DNA of 64,000 nucleotides from Ideonella sp. (GCA_015075545.1 JABTUC010000002.1:186001-250000); one strand, 5' to 3'. Positions 1-9,847 are shown, counted from the first letter of the stretch. The notes: generated by a model not told the origin, from the letters alone. Translations and numbers: made by a program.

Positions 1-828
1 ACGCGCGTCGAGGTGGCGATCGTCGCCAACCCGCAGCCGGGCAGCCTTCGCGGCCTGCCGAAGCTGCGCTTGATCCAGTCGCTATGGGCTGGCGTGGAAG
101 GCCTGCTGAGCGACGACTCGGTGCCCGCCAGCGTGCCGATCGCACGCATGGTCGACCCGGCGCTCGCCACCGCAATGGGCGAGACCGCGCTGTGGGCGGT
201 GCTGTCGCTGCACCGCGGCTTTTACGCCTATGCGCGCCAGCAGCGGCAGATACGTTGGCGGCAACTGCCGCAGCTGCGCGCCGACGAGCTGCCGATCACC
301 GTGCTCGGCCTGGGCACGATGGGTTGTGCATGCGTGCACGCACTGGCACCGCACGGTTACCGCATCACGGCCTGGTCGCGCAGCGACGCCCCACGCGATC
401 TGCCATCCGGCGTCGCCCACATCCATGGCAACGATGCCTTGTTCGAGTGCCTTCGCGGCAGCTCGATCGTCATCAACCTGCTGCCGCTGACGGCGGCCAC
501 GCGAGGGCTGCTCGATGCGCGCTTCTTCGCGGCGATGCCGCGCGGCGCCGCGCTGGTCAACCTGGCGCGCGGCGCGCACGTCGTCGAGGCCGACCTGCGT
601 GCCGCGCTGGCCACGGGCCGTCTCGGCCACGCGGTGCTCGACGTGTTCGAGCGCGAGCCGCTCGACGAGAAGCACCCGTTCTGGCGCCATCCGCGCGTGA
701 CCGTGCTGCCGCACGCGGCGGCGCTGACCGACCCGCGCAGTGCGGCGCAACTGGTGGCCGCCAACGTGCAGGCGCTGCTCGACGGACAGCCGATCGTCAA
801 TCTGATCGACCGCGCGCGCGGCTATTGA
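1..828 (+). CDS. ghrA: 2-hydroxyacid dehydrogenase, glyoxylate/hydroxypyruvate reductase A type (5' partial)
   Basis: NAD(P)-dependent D-2-hydroxyacid dehydrogenase of the GhrA type, which reduces glyoxylate or hydroxypyruvate in the cytoplasm. The frame is open from base 1, so the N-terminus is cut off by the window edge; a GTG at 13 is probably internal. Visible features are the Rossmann motif GLGTMG near codon 103, the substrate/catalytic Arg in LVNLARGA, the Glu in FEREPL and the catalytic His in LPHAA. About 275 codons are present, against roughly 310 for the family. The gene ends at TGA 826-828, converging on holA with 7 bases between. The family is clear; the preferred substrate is inferred. 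Confidence 0.85.
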   Translation, partial: TRVEVAIVANPQPGSLRGLPKLRLIQSLWAGVEGLLSDDSVPASVPIARMVDPALATAMGETALWAVLSLHRGFYAYARQQRQIRWRQLPQLRADELPITVLGLGTMGCACVHALAPHGYRITAWSRSDAPRDLPSGVAHIHGNDALFECLRGSSIVINLLPLTAATRGLLDARFFAAMPRGAALVNLARGAHVVEADLRAALATGRLGHAVLDVFEREPLDEKHPFWRHPRVTVLPHAAALTDPRSAAQLVAANVQALLDGQPIVNLIDRARGY

Positions 829-835
829 CGTTTGC

Positions 836-1924
836 TCAGAACGAGGCCTGCAGCGCCAGCCGCAGCGGCCGTGCGGGCTTCGGCGCGGCGGTGTGCTGCG
901 TGACGAGCAGCGCGAGTCGCTTCAGCCCGTCCCACGGGTCGAGCGGCCAGTGCGGATGCTTCAGGCCCTTGATCAGGCCATCGCAGATGCTGGCCGCTTC
1001 GAGCCAATGGGCCAGCGTGTGGTCGGCCAGCTGCGGGACGAGCCGTTCGAACAGGCGCTCCTTGGTGCCCCATGCACGCGCCTCGCGCAACGCCACCGGC
1101 ATCGGCTTGCCCTGGGCTATCGCATCCTTCGAACGCTTGAGCGCGCGAATGTCCTCGGCCAGCGTCCAGTGCACCAGCACCGCGGCTTCGCCTTCGGCGC
1201 GCAGGCCGTCGAGCATGCGCAGCACGCGCGCCGTCTGGCCTGCCAGCACTGCTTCGGTGAACTTGAAGACGTCGTAACGCGCCACGTTGAGCACGGCCGA
1301 TTCGATCTGCTCGAAGCTCAGCACGCCTGGCGCGTAGAGCAAGGCGATTTTCTGCAGCTCCTGGTGCGCAGCCAGCAGGTTGCCCTCGACCCGGTCGGCG
1401 AAGAACGCCAGCGTCTGCGCGCCCGCGTCGCCGTCTTCGACCCGCTGGCCCTGTGCGGCCAGGCGGCGCGCGATCCACTGCGGCAGCGCCTGGCGCGCCA
1501 CCGCCTCGACGCGCACGGTGACGCCCGCGGCGTCGAGCGCGGCGAACCAGGCGCTGTTGAGCTGCTGGCGGTCGAGCCTCGGCAGGTGGATCAGCGTGAC
1601 GACGTCGTCGGACAGCGACTCGCAGTAGCGTTGCAGCGCCTCCGATCCTTCCTTGCCGGGCTTGCCGCCCGGGATCCGGATCTCGATCAGCTGGCGATCG
1701 GCGAACAGGCTCATCGCCATCGAGGCGCCGAGCAGGGCCGACCAGTCGAAATGTGCACCGGAGACGCTGAACACCTTGCGCTCGCTGTAGCCGGCGGTGC
1801 GCGCCGCCTGGCGGATCGCATCGCCCGCCTCTTGCGCCAGCAGCGGCTCGTCGCCGTAAACGGTGTACAGCGGCCGCAGGCCGCGCTGCAGCGCGGCGGC
1901 GAGGTGCTCGGGGCGCAACTGCAT
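836..1924 (-). CDS. holA: DNA polymerase III subunit delta
   Basis: Delta subunit of the DNA polymerase III clamp loader. It opens the beta sliding clamp within the gamma/tau complex. The 362 aa length fits the family. The N-terminus (LRPLYTVYGDEPLLAQEAGDAI) is typical of HolA, with its degenerate AAA+ fold lacking a Walker A motif, and the C-terminal helical collar region follows. It starts at ATG 1924, 8 bases after the lptE stop. The leuS-lptE-holA order with 8-base gaps suggests one transcript, as in many Proteobacteria. Confidence 0.93.
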   Translation of the reverse strand: MQLRPEHLAAALQRGLRPLYTVYGDEPLLAQEAGDAIRQAARTAGYSERKVFSVSGAHFDWSALLGASMAMSLFADRQLIEIRIPGGKPGKEGSEALQRYCESLSDDVVTLIHLPRLDRQQLNSAWFAALDAAGVTVRVEAVARQALPQWIARRLAAQGQRVEDGDAGAQTLAFFADRVEGNLLAAHQELQKIALLYAPGVLSFEQIESAVLNVARYDVFKFTEAVLAGQTARVLRMLDGLRAEGEAAVLVHWTLAEDIRALKRSKDAIAQGKPMPVALREARAWGTKERLFERLVPQLADHTLAHWLEAASICDGLIKGLKHPHWPLDPWDGLKRLALLVTQHTAAPKPARPLRLALQASF

Positions 1925-1932
1925 TGCGGGCC

Positions 1933-2430
1933 TCAGCCGGCAAGGCCCTTCACGTGTGCCAGACGGCGCATCAACTGCTCCACGATGTCGGTCTGCATCG
2001 CCTTCATCAGTTGGGCCTCCTCGTACTCCTTGCCGAGTGCGAAGGTTTCGGTGTAGCTCATGTCGCGCGACAGCAGCAGCTCGGTGGGGGCGATCAGCTC
2101 GCGGCCGCCTGGGGTGGCGAGCTTGAACTCGAGCCGCACGCGCAGTGTCAGTTCGCGCACCTGGCCGGCGGTGGTCGAGGCGACCACGCTGCGCTCGCGG
2201 CGATCGCTGAGCGCGAACAGCACCACCTGCGCCTGCGCGGGCGAGGCCACCACTTCGGCGCTGTGCGCCAGCGTGCGGCGCAGCTCCTCGGCCAGTGGCG
2301 AGTGCGGCGCGAACCCGGCGAGCGCGATGCGCGAGAACGGCAACTCGGTGGCGCCACGCAGCTTGAAGCCGCAGGCGCCGAGCCCCGCGCCGGCAAGCAG
2401 CGAGGCCATCAGCGCGCGCCGGCCTGGCAT
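1933..2430 (-). CDS. lptE: LPS-assembly lipoprotein LptE
   Basis: Outer-membrane lipoprotein that plugs the LptD barrel and helps insert lipopolysaccharide at the cell surface. The 165 aa protein starts at ATG 2430 with a short signal ending in the lipobox LGAC (Cys20). It is followed by the GFKLRG sequence characteristic of LptE and a C-terminal half containing RDMSYTETFALGKEYEE. It lies between leuS and holA with 8-base gaps on both sides, the usual genomic location of lptE (formerly rlpB). The long open frame read through from leuS is not its coding extent; I chose the ATG just before the signal peptide. Confidence 0.92.
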   Translation of the reverse strand: MPGRRALMASLLAGAGLGACGFKLRGATELPFSRIALAGFAPHSPLAEELRRTLAHSAEVVASPAQAQVVLFALSDRRERSVVASTTAGQVRELTLRVRLEFKLATPGGRELIAPTELLLSRDMSYTETFALGKEYEEAQLMKAMQTDIVEQLMRRLAHVKGLAG

Positions 2431-2438
2431 CGCGGCCG

Positions 2439-5078
2439 TCAGACCACCACGTTGACCAGGCGGCCCGGCACGATCACCACCTTGCGCGCGGCCTTGCCTT
2501 CGCCGAACTTGGCGAACTCCGGGCTCGCCAGCGCGGCCCGCTCGATCGCCGCTTGGTCGGCCTGCGCCGGCACGCGGATGCTGCCGCGCGTCTTGCCGGC
2601 GATCTGCAGCACCAGCTCGATCTCGTCTTGCACCAGCGCGGCTTCGTCGACCGCGGGCATCGCCATGTCGAGCAGCTCGCCGGCCGCCTGCGCGAAGCCC
2701 AGGCGCTGCCACAGCACTTCGGTGATGTGCGGGCAGGCGGGGTACAGCACGCGCAGCAGCACCGACACGCCTTCGCGCAGCACCGCGGCGTCGCTGGCCG
2801 AGCCGGCCGCGGGTTCGAAAGCCTCCAGCGCGTTGAGCAGCTTCATCGCGCCCGAGGCCACGGTGTTGTACTGCATGCGCTCGTAGTCGTAGAGCACCTG
2901 CTTGAGCAGCAGGTGCACCTCGCGGCGCAAGGCCTTGGCCGCGGCACCGAGTGCTGCGGTGCCGTCGCCGGCGGCGCGCACCGTGTCGCCGCGGCGCATC
3001 GCGAACTGCCACAGCCGCTGCAGGAAGCGCGCCGACCCCGCCACGCCGGTGTCGGACCACACCGAGGCGTCCTCCGGGCCGCCGACGAACATCACGAACA
3101 AGCGCGCGGTGTCGGCGCCGTACTGGTCGATCAGCTCCTGCGGGTCGACGCCGTTGCGCTCGGTCTTGCCCATCTTGCCGACGCCGCCGTACTCGACCAC
3201 CGCGCCGTCGGCGGTGGTGCCGCCGGCGATATGGCCGTGCGCGTCGAGCGTGGGCTTCACCTCGACCGGCGCGATGTAGTCCTTGCCGCCTTTGTCGTTG
3301 CGGGTGAAGTAGATGTGGTTGAGCAGCATGCCGTGGTTCATCAGCCGCTCGAAAGGTTCGTCGAAGCGCAGCATGCCCATGTCGCGCATCACCTTGGTCC
3401 AGAAGCGCGCGTACAGCAGGTGCAGCACCGCGTGCTCGATGCCGCCGATGTACTGGTCCATCGGCATCCAGTAGTCGTTGCGCGCGTCGACCATGGTCGC
3501 CGCGTCGGGCGAGCAGTAGCGCATGTAGTACCAGGCGCTGTCGACGAAGGTGTCCATCGTGTCGGTCTCGCGGCGCGCCGGCTTGCCGCATTTCGGACAC
3601 GTGCACTTCAGGAACGGCTCGTACTTGTTCAGCGGGTTGCCGCTGCCGTCGGGGATCAGCTGCTCGGGAAGTACGACCGGCAGATCCTTCTCGGGCACCG
3701 GCACCACGCCGCAACCCGGGGTTCGACCGCCTGGCCCGTCGACGCCGTCGCAATGGATGATCGGGATCGGCGTGCCCCAGTAGCGCTGGCGGCTGATGCC
3801 CCAGTCGCGCAGGCGGAACTGCACCTGCTTGTCGCCCAGGCCCAAGGCCTTCAGATCGGCGCCGATCGCGTCGACCGCGGCCTCGTGGGCCAGGCCGTCG
3901 TACTTGCCGGAGTTGACGCACACGCCGCGCTGCTTGTCGGCGTACCAGTCGGCCCACGCGTCGGTGGAGAAGGTTTCGCCCTTCACCGCGATCACCTGCG
4001 GGATCGGCAGGCCGTACTTCCTGGCGAATGCGAAATCGCGCTCGTCGTGGGCCGGCACGCCCATCACCGCGCCCTCGCCGTAGCCCATCAGCACGTAGTT
4101 GCCGATCCACACTTCGAGCGGCGCGCCGGTCAGCGGGTGCTCGACGAAGAACCCGGTGGGCATGCCTTCCTTGTCCATCGTGGCGAGGTCGGCTTCCATC
4201 ACCGAGCCGAGCCGGCACTTGTCGATGAACGGTTGCAGCGCCGGGCGCTTCGCGGCCAGTTTCACGGCCAGTGGATGCTCCGCGGCGATCGCCACGAAGC
4301 TGACGCCCATGATAGTGTCGGCGCGCGTGGTGTACACGCGCAGCAGCGACGATTCGCCGTCGAGCGTGTACGGAAATCCGAAGTTGACGCCGCTGCTCTT
4401 GCCGATCCAGTTCTCCTGGATCAGTCGCACGCGGTCGCTCCACCCGGGCAGCTTGTGCAGCGTGCAGTCGAGCAACTCCTCGGCGTAACTCGTGATGTTC
4501 AGGTAGTAGCCCGGGATCTCGCGCTTCTCCACCGGCGCGCCGGAGCGCCAGCCGTGGCCGTCGATCACCTGCTCGTTGGCGAGCACCGTCTGGTCGACCG
4601 GATCCCAGTTGACGATCTGCGTCTTGCGGTAGGCGATGCCGCGCTCGAGCATCTTCAGGAAGAACCACTGGTTCCACCTGTAGTAGGCCGGGTCGCAGGT
4701 GGCGAACTCGCGCGACCAGTCGATCGCCAGGCCGAGCGCCTGGCACTGCGCCTTCATCATGCGGATGTTGTCGTAGGTCCACGCCGCGGGTGCGGTGCGG
4801 CTCTTCATCGCCGCGTTCTCGGCGGGCAGGCCGAAGGCGTCCCAGCCCATCGGCATCAGCACGTTGAAGCCCTGCATGCGCTTGTGGCGCGCGAGCATGT
4901 CGTTGATGGTGTAGTTGCGCACGTGCCCCATATGCAGCCGGCCGCTGGGGTACGGCAGCATCGAGCAGGCGTAGAACTTCTTCTTCTTCGGGTCTTCGCG
5001 TACGCGATAGGCGTCGCGCGCGGCCCAATGCGCGCGCGCGGCGGCCTCCACGTCGGCAGGAACATAGCGCTCGTTCAT
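2439..5078 (-). CDS. leuS: Leucyl-tRNA synthetase
   Basis: Class I aminoacyl-tRNA synthetase charging tRNA-Leu. About 879 aa from ATG 5078; a TTG three codons upstream is also possible but less likely. Visible are the HIGH signature as HMGH in [16 protein letters not shown], the CP1 editing domain with TTRADTIMG, the tRNA-binding C-terminal region and a cysteine-rich insert ([14 protein letters not shown]). The second class I signature, normally KMSKS, reads KMGKT ([17 protein letters not shown]), and the segment after it is also unusual ([14 protein letters not shown]). The lysine pair is kept, so the enzyme is probably active. It is followed by lptE 8 bases downstream and preceded by exbD 44 bases upstream. 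Confidence 0.95.
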   Translation of the reverse strand: MNERYVPADVEAAARAHWAARDAYRVREDPKKKKFYACSMLPYPSGRLHMGHVRNYTINDMLARHKRMQGFNVLMPMGWDAFGLPAENAAMKSRTAPAAWTYDNIRMMKAQCQALGLAIDWSREFATCDPAYYRWNQWFFLKMLERGIAYRKTQIVNWDPVDQTVLANEQVIDGHGWRSGAPVEKREIPGYYLNITSYAEELLDCTLHKLPGWSDRVRLIQENWIGKSSGVNFGFPYTLDGESSLLRVYTTRADTIMGVSFVAIAAEHPLAVKLAAKRPALQPFIDKCRLGSVMEADLATMDKEGMPTGFFVEHPLTGAPLEVWIGNYVLMGYGEGAVMGVPAHDERDFAFARKYGLPIPQVIAVKGETFSTDAWADWYADKQRGVCVNSGKYDGLAHEAAVDAIGADLKALGLGDKQVQFRLRDWGISRQRYWGTPIPIIHCDGVDGPGGRTPGCGVVPVPEKDLPVVLPEQLIPDGSGNPLNKYEPFLKCTCPKCGKPARRETDTMDTFVDSAWYYMRYCSPDAATMVDARNDYWMPMDQYIGGIEHAVLHLLYARFWTKVMRDMGMLRFDEPFERLMNHGMLLNHIYFTRNDKGGKDYIAPVEVKPTLDAHGHIAGGTTADGAVVEYGGVGKMGKTERNGVDPQELIDQYGADTARLFVMFVGGPEDASVWSDTGVAGSARFLQRLWQFAMRRGDTVRAAGDGTAALGAAAKALRREVHLLLKQVLYDYERMQYNTVASGAMKLLNALEAFEPAAGSASDAAVLREGVSVLLRVLYPACPHITEVLWQRLGFAQAAGELLDMAMPAVDEAALVQDEIELVLQIAGKTRGSIRVPAQADQAAIERAALASPEFAKFGEGKAARKVVIVPGRLVNVVV

Positions 5079-5122
5079 GGGCAACAATTGTAGGAGTGCG
5101 CGTTCGCGCGCCCGGCCGACAG

Positions 5123-5551
5123 TCAGCGCATCGGCTCGGTCTTCGACTCGGTGACGAAACCCACGCGCGACAGCCCGCCGTCCTGCACGATGCCGATCAG
5201 CTCGGCGACGCGGCCGTAGGTGACCGAGCGGTCGGCGCGCAGCTGCACCTCGGTGGCGGGGTTGCGCAGCGCAGCCTCGCGCACGCGCAGCCGCAGCGCC
5301 TCGATGCCGACCTGCTCGTCGCCCCAGAAGAAGCGCCCCTGCGGGTCGATCGCCAGCGTGACGAACTGCGCCGCGTCGGTGGGCTTGGCGCCTTCGGCAC
5401 GCGGCAGGTCGAGCTTCAGGCTCGAGGTCATCAGCGGTGCGGTGATCATGAAGATCACCAGCAACACCAGCATGACGTCGATCAGCGGCGTCATGTTGAT
5501 GTCGCTCATCGGCGGCGCCCCCGCGCTGCGCTGCAGGCGTCCGAAGGCCAT
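5123..5551 (-). CDS. exbD: ExbD/TolR family biopolymer transport protein
   Basis: Small inner-membrane subunit of a proton-driven motor (ExbBD or TolQR type) that transmits proton motive force across the periplasm. 142 aa. A single N-terminal membrane segment, [14 protein letters not shown], is preceded by the conserved [11 protein letters not shown], with Asp25 as the proton-pathway residue. A periplasmic domain follows ([18 protein letters not shown]). The ATG at 5551 lies one base after the exbB stop, so the two are translationally coupled. No tonB, tolA or tolB is in the window, so I cannot say whether it serves TonB-like uptake or Tol-like envelope maintenance; tolR is the alternative name. 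Confidence 0.88.
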   Translation of the reverse strand: MAFGRLQRSAGAPPMSDINMTPLIDVMLVLLVIFMITAPLMTSSLKLDLPRAEGAKPTDAAQFVTLAIDPQGRFFWGDEQVGIEALRLRVREAALRNPATEVQLRADRSVTYGRVAELIGIVQDGGLSRVGFVTESKTEPMR

Positions 5552-5552
5552 G

Positions 5553-6209
5553 TCAGGTGACCTTCGCGCTGCCCATCGCCATCTCGCGCAGGTCGTGCGC
5601 GAAGCCCTCGAGCTCCGCCTCGCAGGCGGCAACCCACTTGCCGTACAGGTTGTACGCCAGCACCGCGGGGATCGCGACCGCCAGCCCCGCGGCGGTCATG
5701 ATCAGCGCCTCGCCCACCGGGCCGGCGACTTTCTCGATGGTGATCGAGCCCGCCGCCGAGACGCTGACCAGCGCGTGATAGATGGCCCAGACGGTACCGA
5801 ACAGGCCGATGAACGGCGCGGTGCTGCCGATCGACGCCAGCAGGGTCTGGCCGTACTGCAGGTGCGCGTGTCCGGCGTGCAGCGCGTCGCGCAGCCGTCG
5901 CGTCAACTGCGAACCATGCACGCCGGCAGTCTCGAGCGTGCCGACGGCCGGCTGCGCCGTGGCCGCGGCCAGCAGCGGCGCGAGGATCTGCTCGCGATCG
6001 AGCGCCTGCAGTCGGCCACGCGCGCTGTCGATCGTCTCGGCTGCCCAGAAGGCCGGCACCGCGCGCGCGATGTCGCCGCGCGCGCGCTGCAGCACCCAGG
6101 CCTTCCACAGGATCACCACCCAGGCGCTGATCGACATCGCCACCAACAGCACAGCCACCGCGCGACCGACACCATCGGTCTGTTGCCAGAACTGCTGCAG
6201 CCCCAGCAT
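5553..6209 (-). CDS. exbB: MotA/TolQ/ExbB proton channel family protein
   Basis: Inner-membrane channel partner of the adjacent ExbD/TolR protein. 218 aa with three predicted membrane segments at about 15-37, 124-148 and 165-187. The second and third contain the family signatures LLASIGSTAPFIGLFGTVWA and GEALIMTAAGLAVAIPAVLAYN. It starts at ATG 6209 and its stop sits one base from the exbD start. It follows dapB by 92 bases on the same strand, so read-through from bamE-dapB is possible. ExbB and TolQ are not separable by eye at this length. Confidence 0.9.
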   Translation of the reverse strand: MLGLQQFWQQTDGVGRAVAVLLVAMSISAWVVILWKAWVLQRARGDIARAVPAFWAAETIDSARGRLQALDREQILAPLLAAATAQPAVGTLETAGVHGSQLTRRLRDALHAGHAHLQYGQTLLASIGSTAPFIGLFGTVWAIYHALVSVSAAGSITIEKVAGPVGEALIMTAAGLAVAIPAVLAYNLYGKWVAACEAELEGFAHDLREMAMGSAKVT

Positions 6210-6301
6210 GTCTGTGTTTCAGCGGCGACTGGCCGCCCGAAGCCGCAGCGGATCCTCCCCTGTGCAGCGGGCTGCGAGCGGGTGCGGGCTGGCGGGCGGC
6301 A

Positions 6302-7117
6302 TCACCGCAGCCCCAGCACATCTTGCATGTCGAACAGGCCCCGGCGCTTGTCAGCCACGAAGCGAGCTGCCCGCAGGCTGCCCTGGGCATAGGTGGCCCG
6401 GCTGGCCGAGCGGTGCGTGATCTCGATGCGCTCGCCAGTGCCGGCAAACAGCACCGTGTGGTCGCCGACGATGTCGCCGCCGCGCACCGACGAGAAGCCG
6501 ATCGTCGCGCGGTCGCGCTCGCCGGTGACGCCCTCGCGGCCGTAGACCGCGCACGACGCGAGGTCGCGCCCGAGCGCGCGCGCCACCACCTCGCCCATCT
6601 GCAGCGCGGTGCCGCTGGGCGCGTCGACCTTGTGGCGGTGATGCGCCTCGATGATCTCGATGTCGTAGCCCTCGCTCAGTGCGCGCGCGGCCATGTCGAG
6701 CAGCTTGAACACGACATTGACGCCAGCACTCATGTTGGGCGCCATCACGATCGGGATCTGCTGCGCGATGCGTGCGATGTCGTCCTTCTGTTGCGGCGAC
6801 AGCCCCGTGGTGCCGACCACCGCGGCCACGCCGAGTTCACGGCACACCGCGAGGTGCGCCATCGTGCCCTCGGGGCGCGTGAAGTCGATCAGCACCCGGG
6901 CGTCCGAGAGGCCCGCACGCAGGTCGCTCGTCACGCGCACCCCGCTGTCTGCGCCGAGAAACGCCGCGGCATCCATCCCCAGTGCCGGGCTTGCGGGCAC
7001 GTCGAGCGCCCCGCCGAGGCGGCAATCGTCGGCACGCGTAACCGCCTCGATCAGCATGCGGCCCATGCGGCCGGACGCGCCCGCCACGGCGATCGCCAGC
7101 GGTGCAGGTGTGGTCAA
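6302..7117 (-). CDS. dapB: 4-hydroxy-tetrahydrodipicolinate reductase
   Basis: Cytoplasmic NAD(P)H-dependent reductase of the diaminopimelate/lysine pathway. 271 aa. The Rossmann motif GASGRMG is at residues 13-19, and the catalytic signature [15 protein letters not shown] is mid-protein. There is no upstream ATG, and the only start before the nucleotide-binding motif is TTG 7117, which overlaps the bamE stop as TTGA. This implies translational coupling to bamE. Length and motifs match the family closely. Confidence 0.95.
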   Translation of the reverse strand: MTTPAPLAIAVAGASGRMGRMLIEAVTRADDCRLGGALDVPASPALGMDAAAFLGADSGVRVTSDLRAGLSDARVLIDFTRPEGTMAHLAVCRELGVAAVVGTTGLSPQQKDDIARIAQQIPIVMAPNMSAGVNVVFKLLDMAARALSEGYDIEIIEAHHRHKVDAPSGTALQMGEVVARALGRDLASCAVYGREGVTGERDRATIGFSSVRGGDIVGDHTVLFAGTGERIEITHRSASRATYAQGSLRAARFVADKRRGLFDMQDVLGLR

Positions 7118-7665
7118 TTCGGCTCCAGCGGCGGATAGGTGCGCAGCGGACCCATTGCCGGCTCGGGCGGCGGCGCGGCCGTCTTGGGTGGCGCAGGCAG
7201 CGCCGCCATCTGCTCAGGGGTCAGCTCGAGCTCGACCTTCTTACCGCTGGCCGAGGTGCGGCTGATCGACGCGACGAACTCCCGCTCCGACGGTAGCTCG
7301 GGGGCGTCGATCTTCTTCAGGTGGTCGCCCTCGAAGAGCACGATCACGTCGCGCCGCTGCGGCGCCGTGCCCGGTCGCGCGATCGTGAACACGTAGTCCC
7401 ACCGATCGGCGTGGAACGGGTCGGTCAGCAGGGGCGAGCCGAGCAGATCGCGCACCTGCACGCGACTCATGCCGGGCCGCACCATCGCAAGCTGCTCCTT
7501 GGTGACGACGTTGCCCTGCACGATGTCGATGCGATAGGGTGTGACGAGCCCGAGCAGGCTGCCGTCGGGCGAGATCGCGGAGCAGCCGCCGAGCGCGATG
7601 GTCAGACCAGCGGCCCACAGGGCCGGCCGATGAATTCGAAGACGACTGGGCAGGCGGCCTGGCAT
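7114..7665 (-). CDS. bamE: Outer membrane protein assembly factor BamE (SmpA/OmlA)
   Basis: Lipoprotein subunit of the BAM complex that folds beta-barrel proteins into the outer membrane. About 183 aa from ATG 7665; an upstream TTG at 7677 is a weaker alternative. The signal peptide ends in the lipobox LGGC, followed by the SmpA/OmlA core [38 protein letters not shown] proline-rich C-terminal tail of roughly 40 residues extends beyond the core. It is divergent from fur across about 100 bases, a conserved proteobacterial arrangement, and overlaps dapB by a TTGA junction. Confidence 0.92.
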   Translation of the reverse strand: MPGRLPSRLRIHRPALWAAGLTIALGGCSAISPDGSLLGLVTPYRIDIVQGNVVTKEQLAMVRPGMSRVQVRDLLGSPLLTDPFHADRWDYVFTIARPGTAPQRRDVIVLFEGDHLKKIDAPELPSEREFVASISRTSASGKKVELELTPEQMAALPAPPKTAAPPPEPAMGPLRTYPPLEPN

Positions 7666-7767
7666 GTTGCGACGCAAGGGCTTGCTGCGCCAGTGGCCGG
7701 CGCGCGTGGCTATGATGTGGCGATTCTATCGGTCCGCCTCGACGCGATTCTTGTCCCGCACTCCAGC
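7666..7767. promoter_or_regulatory. Divergent bamE/fur promoter region
   Basis: The 102-base gap between the bamE and fur starts must hold both promoters. A -10-like TATGAT lies at 7711-7716 on the plus strand toward fur, and a TAGAAT on the minus strand (complement of 7723-7728) toward bamE. I see no convincing -35 hexamers and no clear 19-bp Fur box, so autoregulation by Fur is not shown by the sequence. Confidence 0.4.
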
Positions 7768-8199
7768 ATGAGCCAGGTCGACGAACTCAAGAGCAGCGGT
7801 CTGAAGGCGACGCTGCCGCGCTTGAAGATCCTCGATGTCTTCCAGAAGGCACCGGTGCGGCACATGACCGCCGAGGACGTCTACAAGGCCTTGCTCACCG
7901 AGGGGGCCGACATCGGCCTGGCCACCGTGTACCGCGTGCTGATGCAGTTCGAGCAGGCGGGGCTGCTCAAGCGCAGCCACTTCGAGTCGGGCAAGTCGGT
8001 GTTCGAGCTCAACGAGGGGCAACACCACGATCACCTGGTCTGCGTGACCTGCGGCCGCGTCGAGGAGTTCTACGACGCGCACATCGAACAGCGCCAGCGT
8101 GCGGTGGCGCAGGCCAGAGGCTTCGAGCTGAGCGATCACCAGCTTTCGCTGTACGCCGTCTGCATCAAGAAGAACTGCCCGCACCGGCCCGGCCGGTAG
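7768..8199 (+). CDS. fur: Ferric uptake regulator Fur
   Basis: Iron-responsive transcriptional repressor that binds Fur boxes as a dimer with Fe2+. 143 aa from ATG 7768. The N-terminal winged helix contains the recognition region [20 protein letters not shown]. The metal-binding region has [11 protein letters not shown] (Cys92, Cys95) and a second pair, Cys132 and Cys137, in VCIKKNC, the usual structural zinc ligands. It is divergent from bamE and convergent with hprK, 10 bases apart. All family landmarks are present. Confidence 0.96.
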   Translation: MSQVDELKSSGLKATLPRLKILDVFQKAPVRHMTAEDVYKALLTEGADIGLATVYRVLMQFEQAGLLKRSHFESGKSVFELNEGQHHDHLVCVTCGRVEEFYDAHIEQRQRAVAQARGFELSDHQLSLYAVCIKKNCPHRPGR

Positions 8200-8209
8200 G
8201 CGCCGGGGT

Positions 8210-9163
8210 TCAGCCGGGGTTCTGCTCCATCGCCTTCTGGTGGCGGGCGATGAACTCCTGGTAGGTATCGATGCCGCGCAATTGCAGGATCGTGTTGCGC
8301 ACGGCGGCCTCCACCAGCACCGCCAGGTTGCGGCCGGCGTCGACCGCGATGACGACCTTGCGCACCGCGATGCCGAGGATGTCCTCGTACAGCGGCTCGT
8401 AGGGCAGGCGCTCGAACTCGCGCTCCATCGTCTCCTTGCGCACCAGGTGCACCATCAGCTTCAGCCGCATCTTGCGGCGCACCGCGGTCTCGCCGAAGAT
8501 CGCCTTGATGTCGAGCAGGCCGATGCCGCGCACCTCGAGCAGGTTGGCCAGCAGTTCGGGGCAGCGGCCCTCGAGCGACGACTGCGACACCTTGTAGAGA
8601 TCGACCGCGTCATCGGCCACCAGCCCGTGACCGCGCGAGATCAGCTCGAGCCCGAGTTCGCTCTTGCCCAGGCCCGATTCGCCGGTGAGCAACACCCCGA
8701 GGCCGAGGATGTCCATGAACACGCCGTGGCGCGTGGTGCGTTCGGCGAAGTGCTGCGCCAGGTAGCTGCGCACGACGTCGATCACCTGGCCGGCCGATTC
8801 GCCGGTGACGAACAGCGGGATGTCGGCGCGGTCGCACATCGCCACCATGCGCGGCGGCGGTGCCACGCCGTCGGCGGTGATGATCACCGGCGGCTCGAGG
8901 GTCACGATGCGCGAGATGCGGCGCTCCTGGTCCTCGAGGCTCACCGTCGACAGATAGGCGACCTCGCGATGACCGACGATCTGCACCCGGTACGGGTGGA
9001 TGTAGTTCAGGTAGCCCACCAGGTCGGCCGCCGACTGCGCGTCGCGCACGGCGGCGTCGTCGAAGCGGCGCTCGGGGTGCGCATGGCCGGCCACCCACTC
9101 CCAGTGGAGCACCGAACGCTGTGCCTCGAACAGCGCCTCGGCACTGACTGAAGTGGGCTTCAT
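8210..9163 (-). CDS. hprK: HPr kinase/phosphorylase
   Basis: Bifunctional enzyme that phosphorylates and dephosphorylates HPr on serine, linking the PTS to regulation. 317 aa. The P-loop GESGLGKSE lies near residue 158, followed by [14 protein letters not shown]. The HPrK/P C-terminal signature is seen in [22 protein letters not shown]. It lies 31 bases downstream of ptsN on the same strand, forming the nitrogen-PTS arrangement typical of Beta- and Alphaproteobacteria. Confidence 0.95.
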   Translation of the reverse strand: MKPTSVSAEALFEAQRSVLHWEWVAGHAHPERRFDDAAVRDAQSAADLVGYLNYIHPYRVQIVGHREVAYLSTVSLEDQERRISRIVTLEPPVIITADGVAPPPRMVAMCDRADIPLFVTGESAGQVIDVVRSYLAQHFAERTTRHGVFMDILGLGVLLTGESGLGKSELGLELISRGHGLVADDAVDLYKVSQSSLEGRCPELLANLLEVRGIGLLDIKAIFGETAVRRKMRLKLMVHLVRKETMEREFERLPYEPLYEDILGIAVRKVVIAVDAGRNLAVLVEAAVRNTILQLRGIDTYQEFIARHQKAMEQNPG

Positions 9164-9194
9164 CGGGTGCCGTCTTCAGCCGGCCGCAGCCCGC

Positions 9195-9665
9195 TCAGGC
9201 CAGCGAATTGGCCGGGTGCCAGTCGTGAATCAGCCGGTGCAGGGTGGCGGCGTCGGCCTCGGCTTGCAGTTGCTCGCGCAGGGCGCGGTCCGACAGCATC
9301 TCGGCGATTTCGGACAGGATCTCCAGGTGACGCTGCGTGGCCGCTTCGGGCACCAGCAGGAAGATCAGCAGATTCACCGGCTCGTCGTCGGGGGCATCGA
9401 ACGGAATCGCCGTCTGCAGGCGCAGCACGGCGGCCAACGGGCTCTTCAACCCCTTGATGCGTCCATGGGGAATGGCCACGCCGTGCCCGAGGCCGGTCGA
9501 GCCCAGTCGCTCGCGGGCGAACAGGTTGTCGGTGATCGTCGCGCGCGCGATCGCGTGGAGGTTCTCGAACAGCAGGCCGGCGTGCTCGAACGCGCGCTTC
9601 TTGCTGGTCGCCTCCACATTCACCAGCACGTTGCCGGGCGGCAGAATGGCAGCGAGACGATTCAT
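9195..9665 (-). CDS. ptsN: PTS IIA-like nitrogen-regulatory protein PtsN (EIIA-Ntr)
   Basis: EIIA domain protein of the nitrogen phosphotransferase system. It carries a phosphoryl group on a histidine and regulates rather than transports. 156 aa from ATG 9665. The phosphorylation site is His67 in GLGHGVAIPHGR, and the downstream LLIFLLVPEAATQRHLEIL block is typical. The in-frame extension upstream to 9755 is not family-like. A perfect TATAAT on the minus strand at 9733-9738 gives it a promoter separate from hpf. hprK follows. Confidence 0.94.
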   Translation of the reverse strand: MNRLAAILPPGNVLVNVEATSKKRAFEHAGLLFENLHAIARATITDNLFARERLGSTGLGHGVAIPHGRIKGLKSPLAAVLRLQTAIPFDAPDDEPVNLLIFLLVPEAATQRHLEILSEIAEMLSDRALREQLQAEADAATLHRLIHDWHPANSLA

Positions 9666-9732
9666 CGGCTCCACACCCAGCGGTTTGACCGACAAGCCGG
9701 CGACCCTTGGGCGTCCCGTGACAGAACGATGG

Positions 9733-9738
9733 ATTATA
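9733..9738 (-). promoter_or_regulatory. Probable -10 element for ptsN-hprK
   Basis: A perfect TATAAT on the minus strand, 67 bases upstream of the ptsN ATG and downstream of the hpf terminator hairpin. I see no good -35 box at 17 bases, so the call rests on the -10 match and its placement. Confidence 0.4.
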
Positions 9739-9825
9739 GAAACGCAATGCTGCACCGCACGGTGGACAAGTCACGTGCATGCGGGGTGTTGCGCGAAGGT
9801 CGAATCTAGAGGGCAGCCCCAATGG

Positions 9826-9847
9826 AAACGGCCCCGAAGGGCCGTTT
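9826..9847 (-). terminator. UUCG-tetraloop hairpin terminator after hpf
   Basis: Perfect 9-bp inverted repeat AAACGGCCC / GGGCCGTTT with a four-base loop. Read on the minus strand the loop is TTCG, the extra-stable UUCG tetraloop. The stem ends in an A/T run. It lies 107 bases past the hpf stop and upstream of the ptsN promoter, the right place to end the hpf transcript. The trailing U-tract is short. Confidence 0.7.

Noticed and set aside
13..828. GTG at 13 as a true start of the first gene
   Set aside because: The frame is open to base 1 and the protein would lack part of the N-terminal domain expected for the family, so it is treated as cut by the window edge.
2553..5093. Long open frame on the plus strand antisense to leuS
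   Set aside because: High GC leaves few stops. The translation is low-complexity (Val/Arg/His/Ala-rich) with no motif, while the minus strand is an unmistakable leuS.
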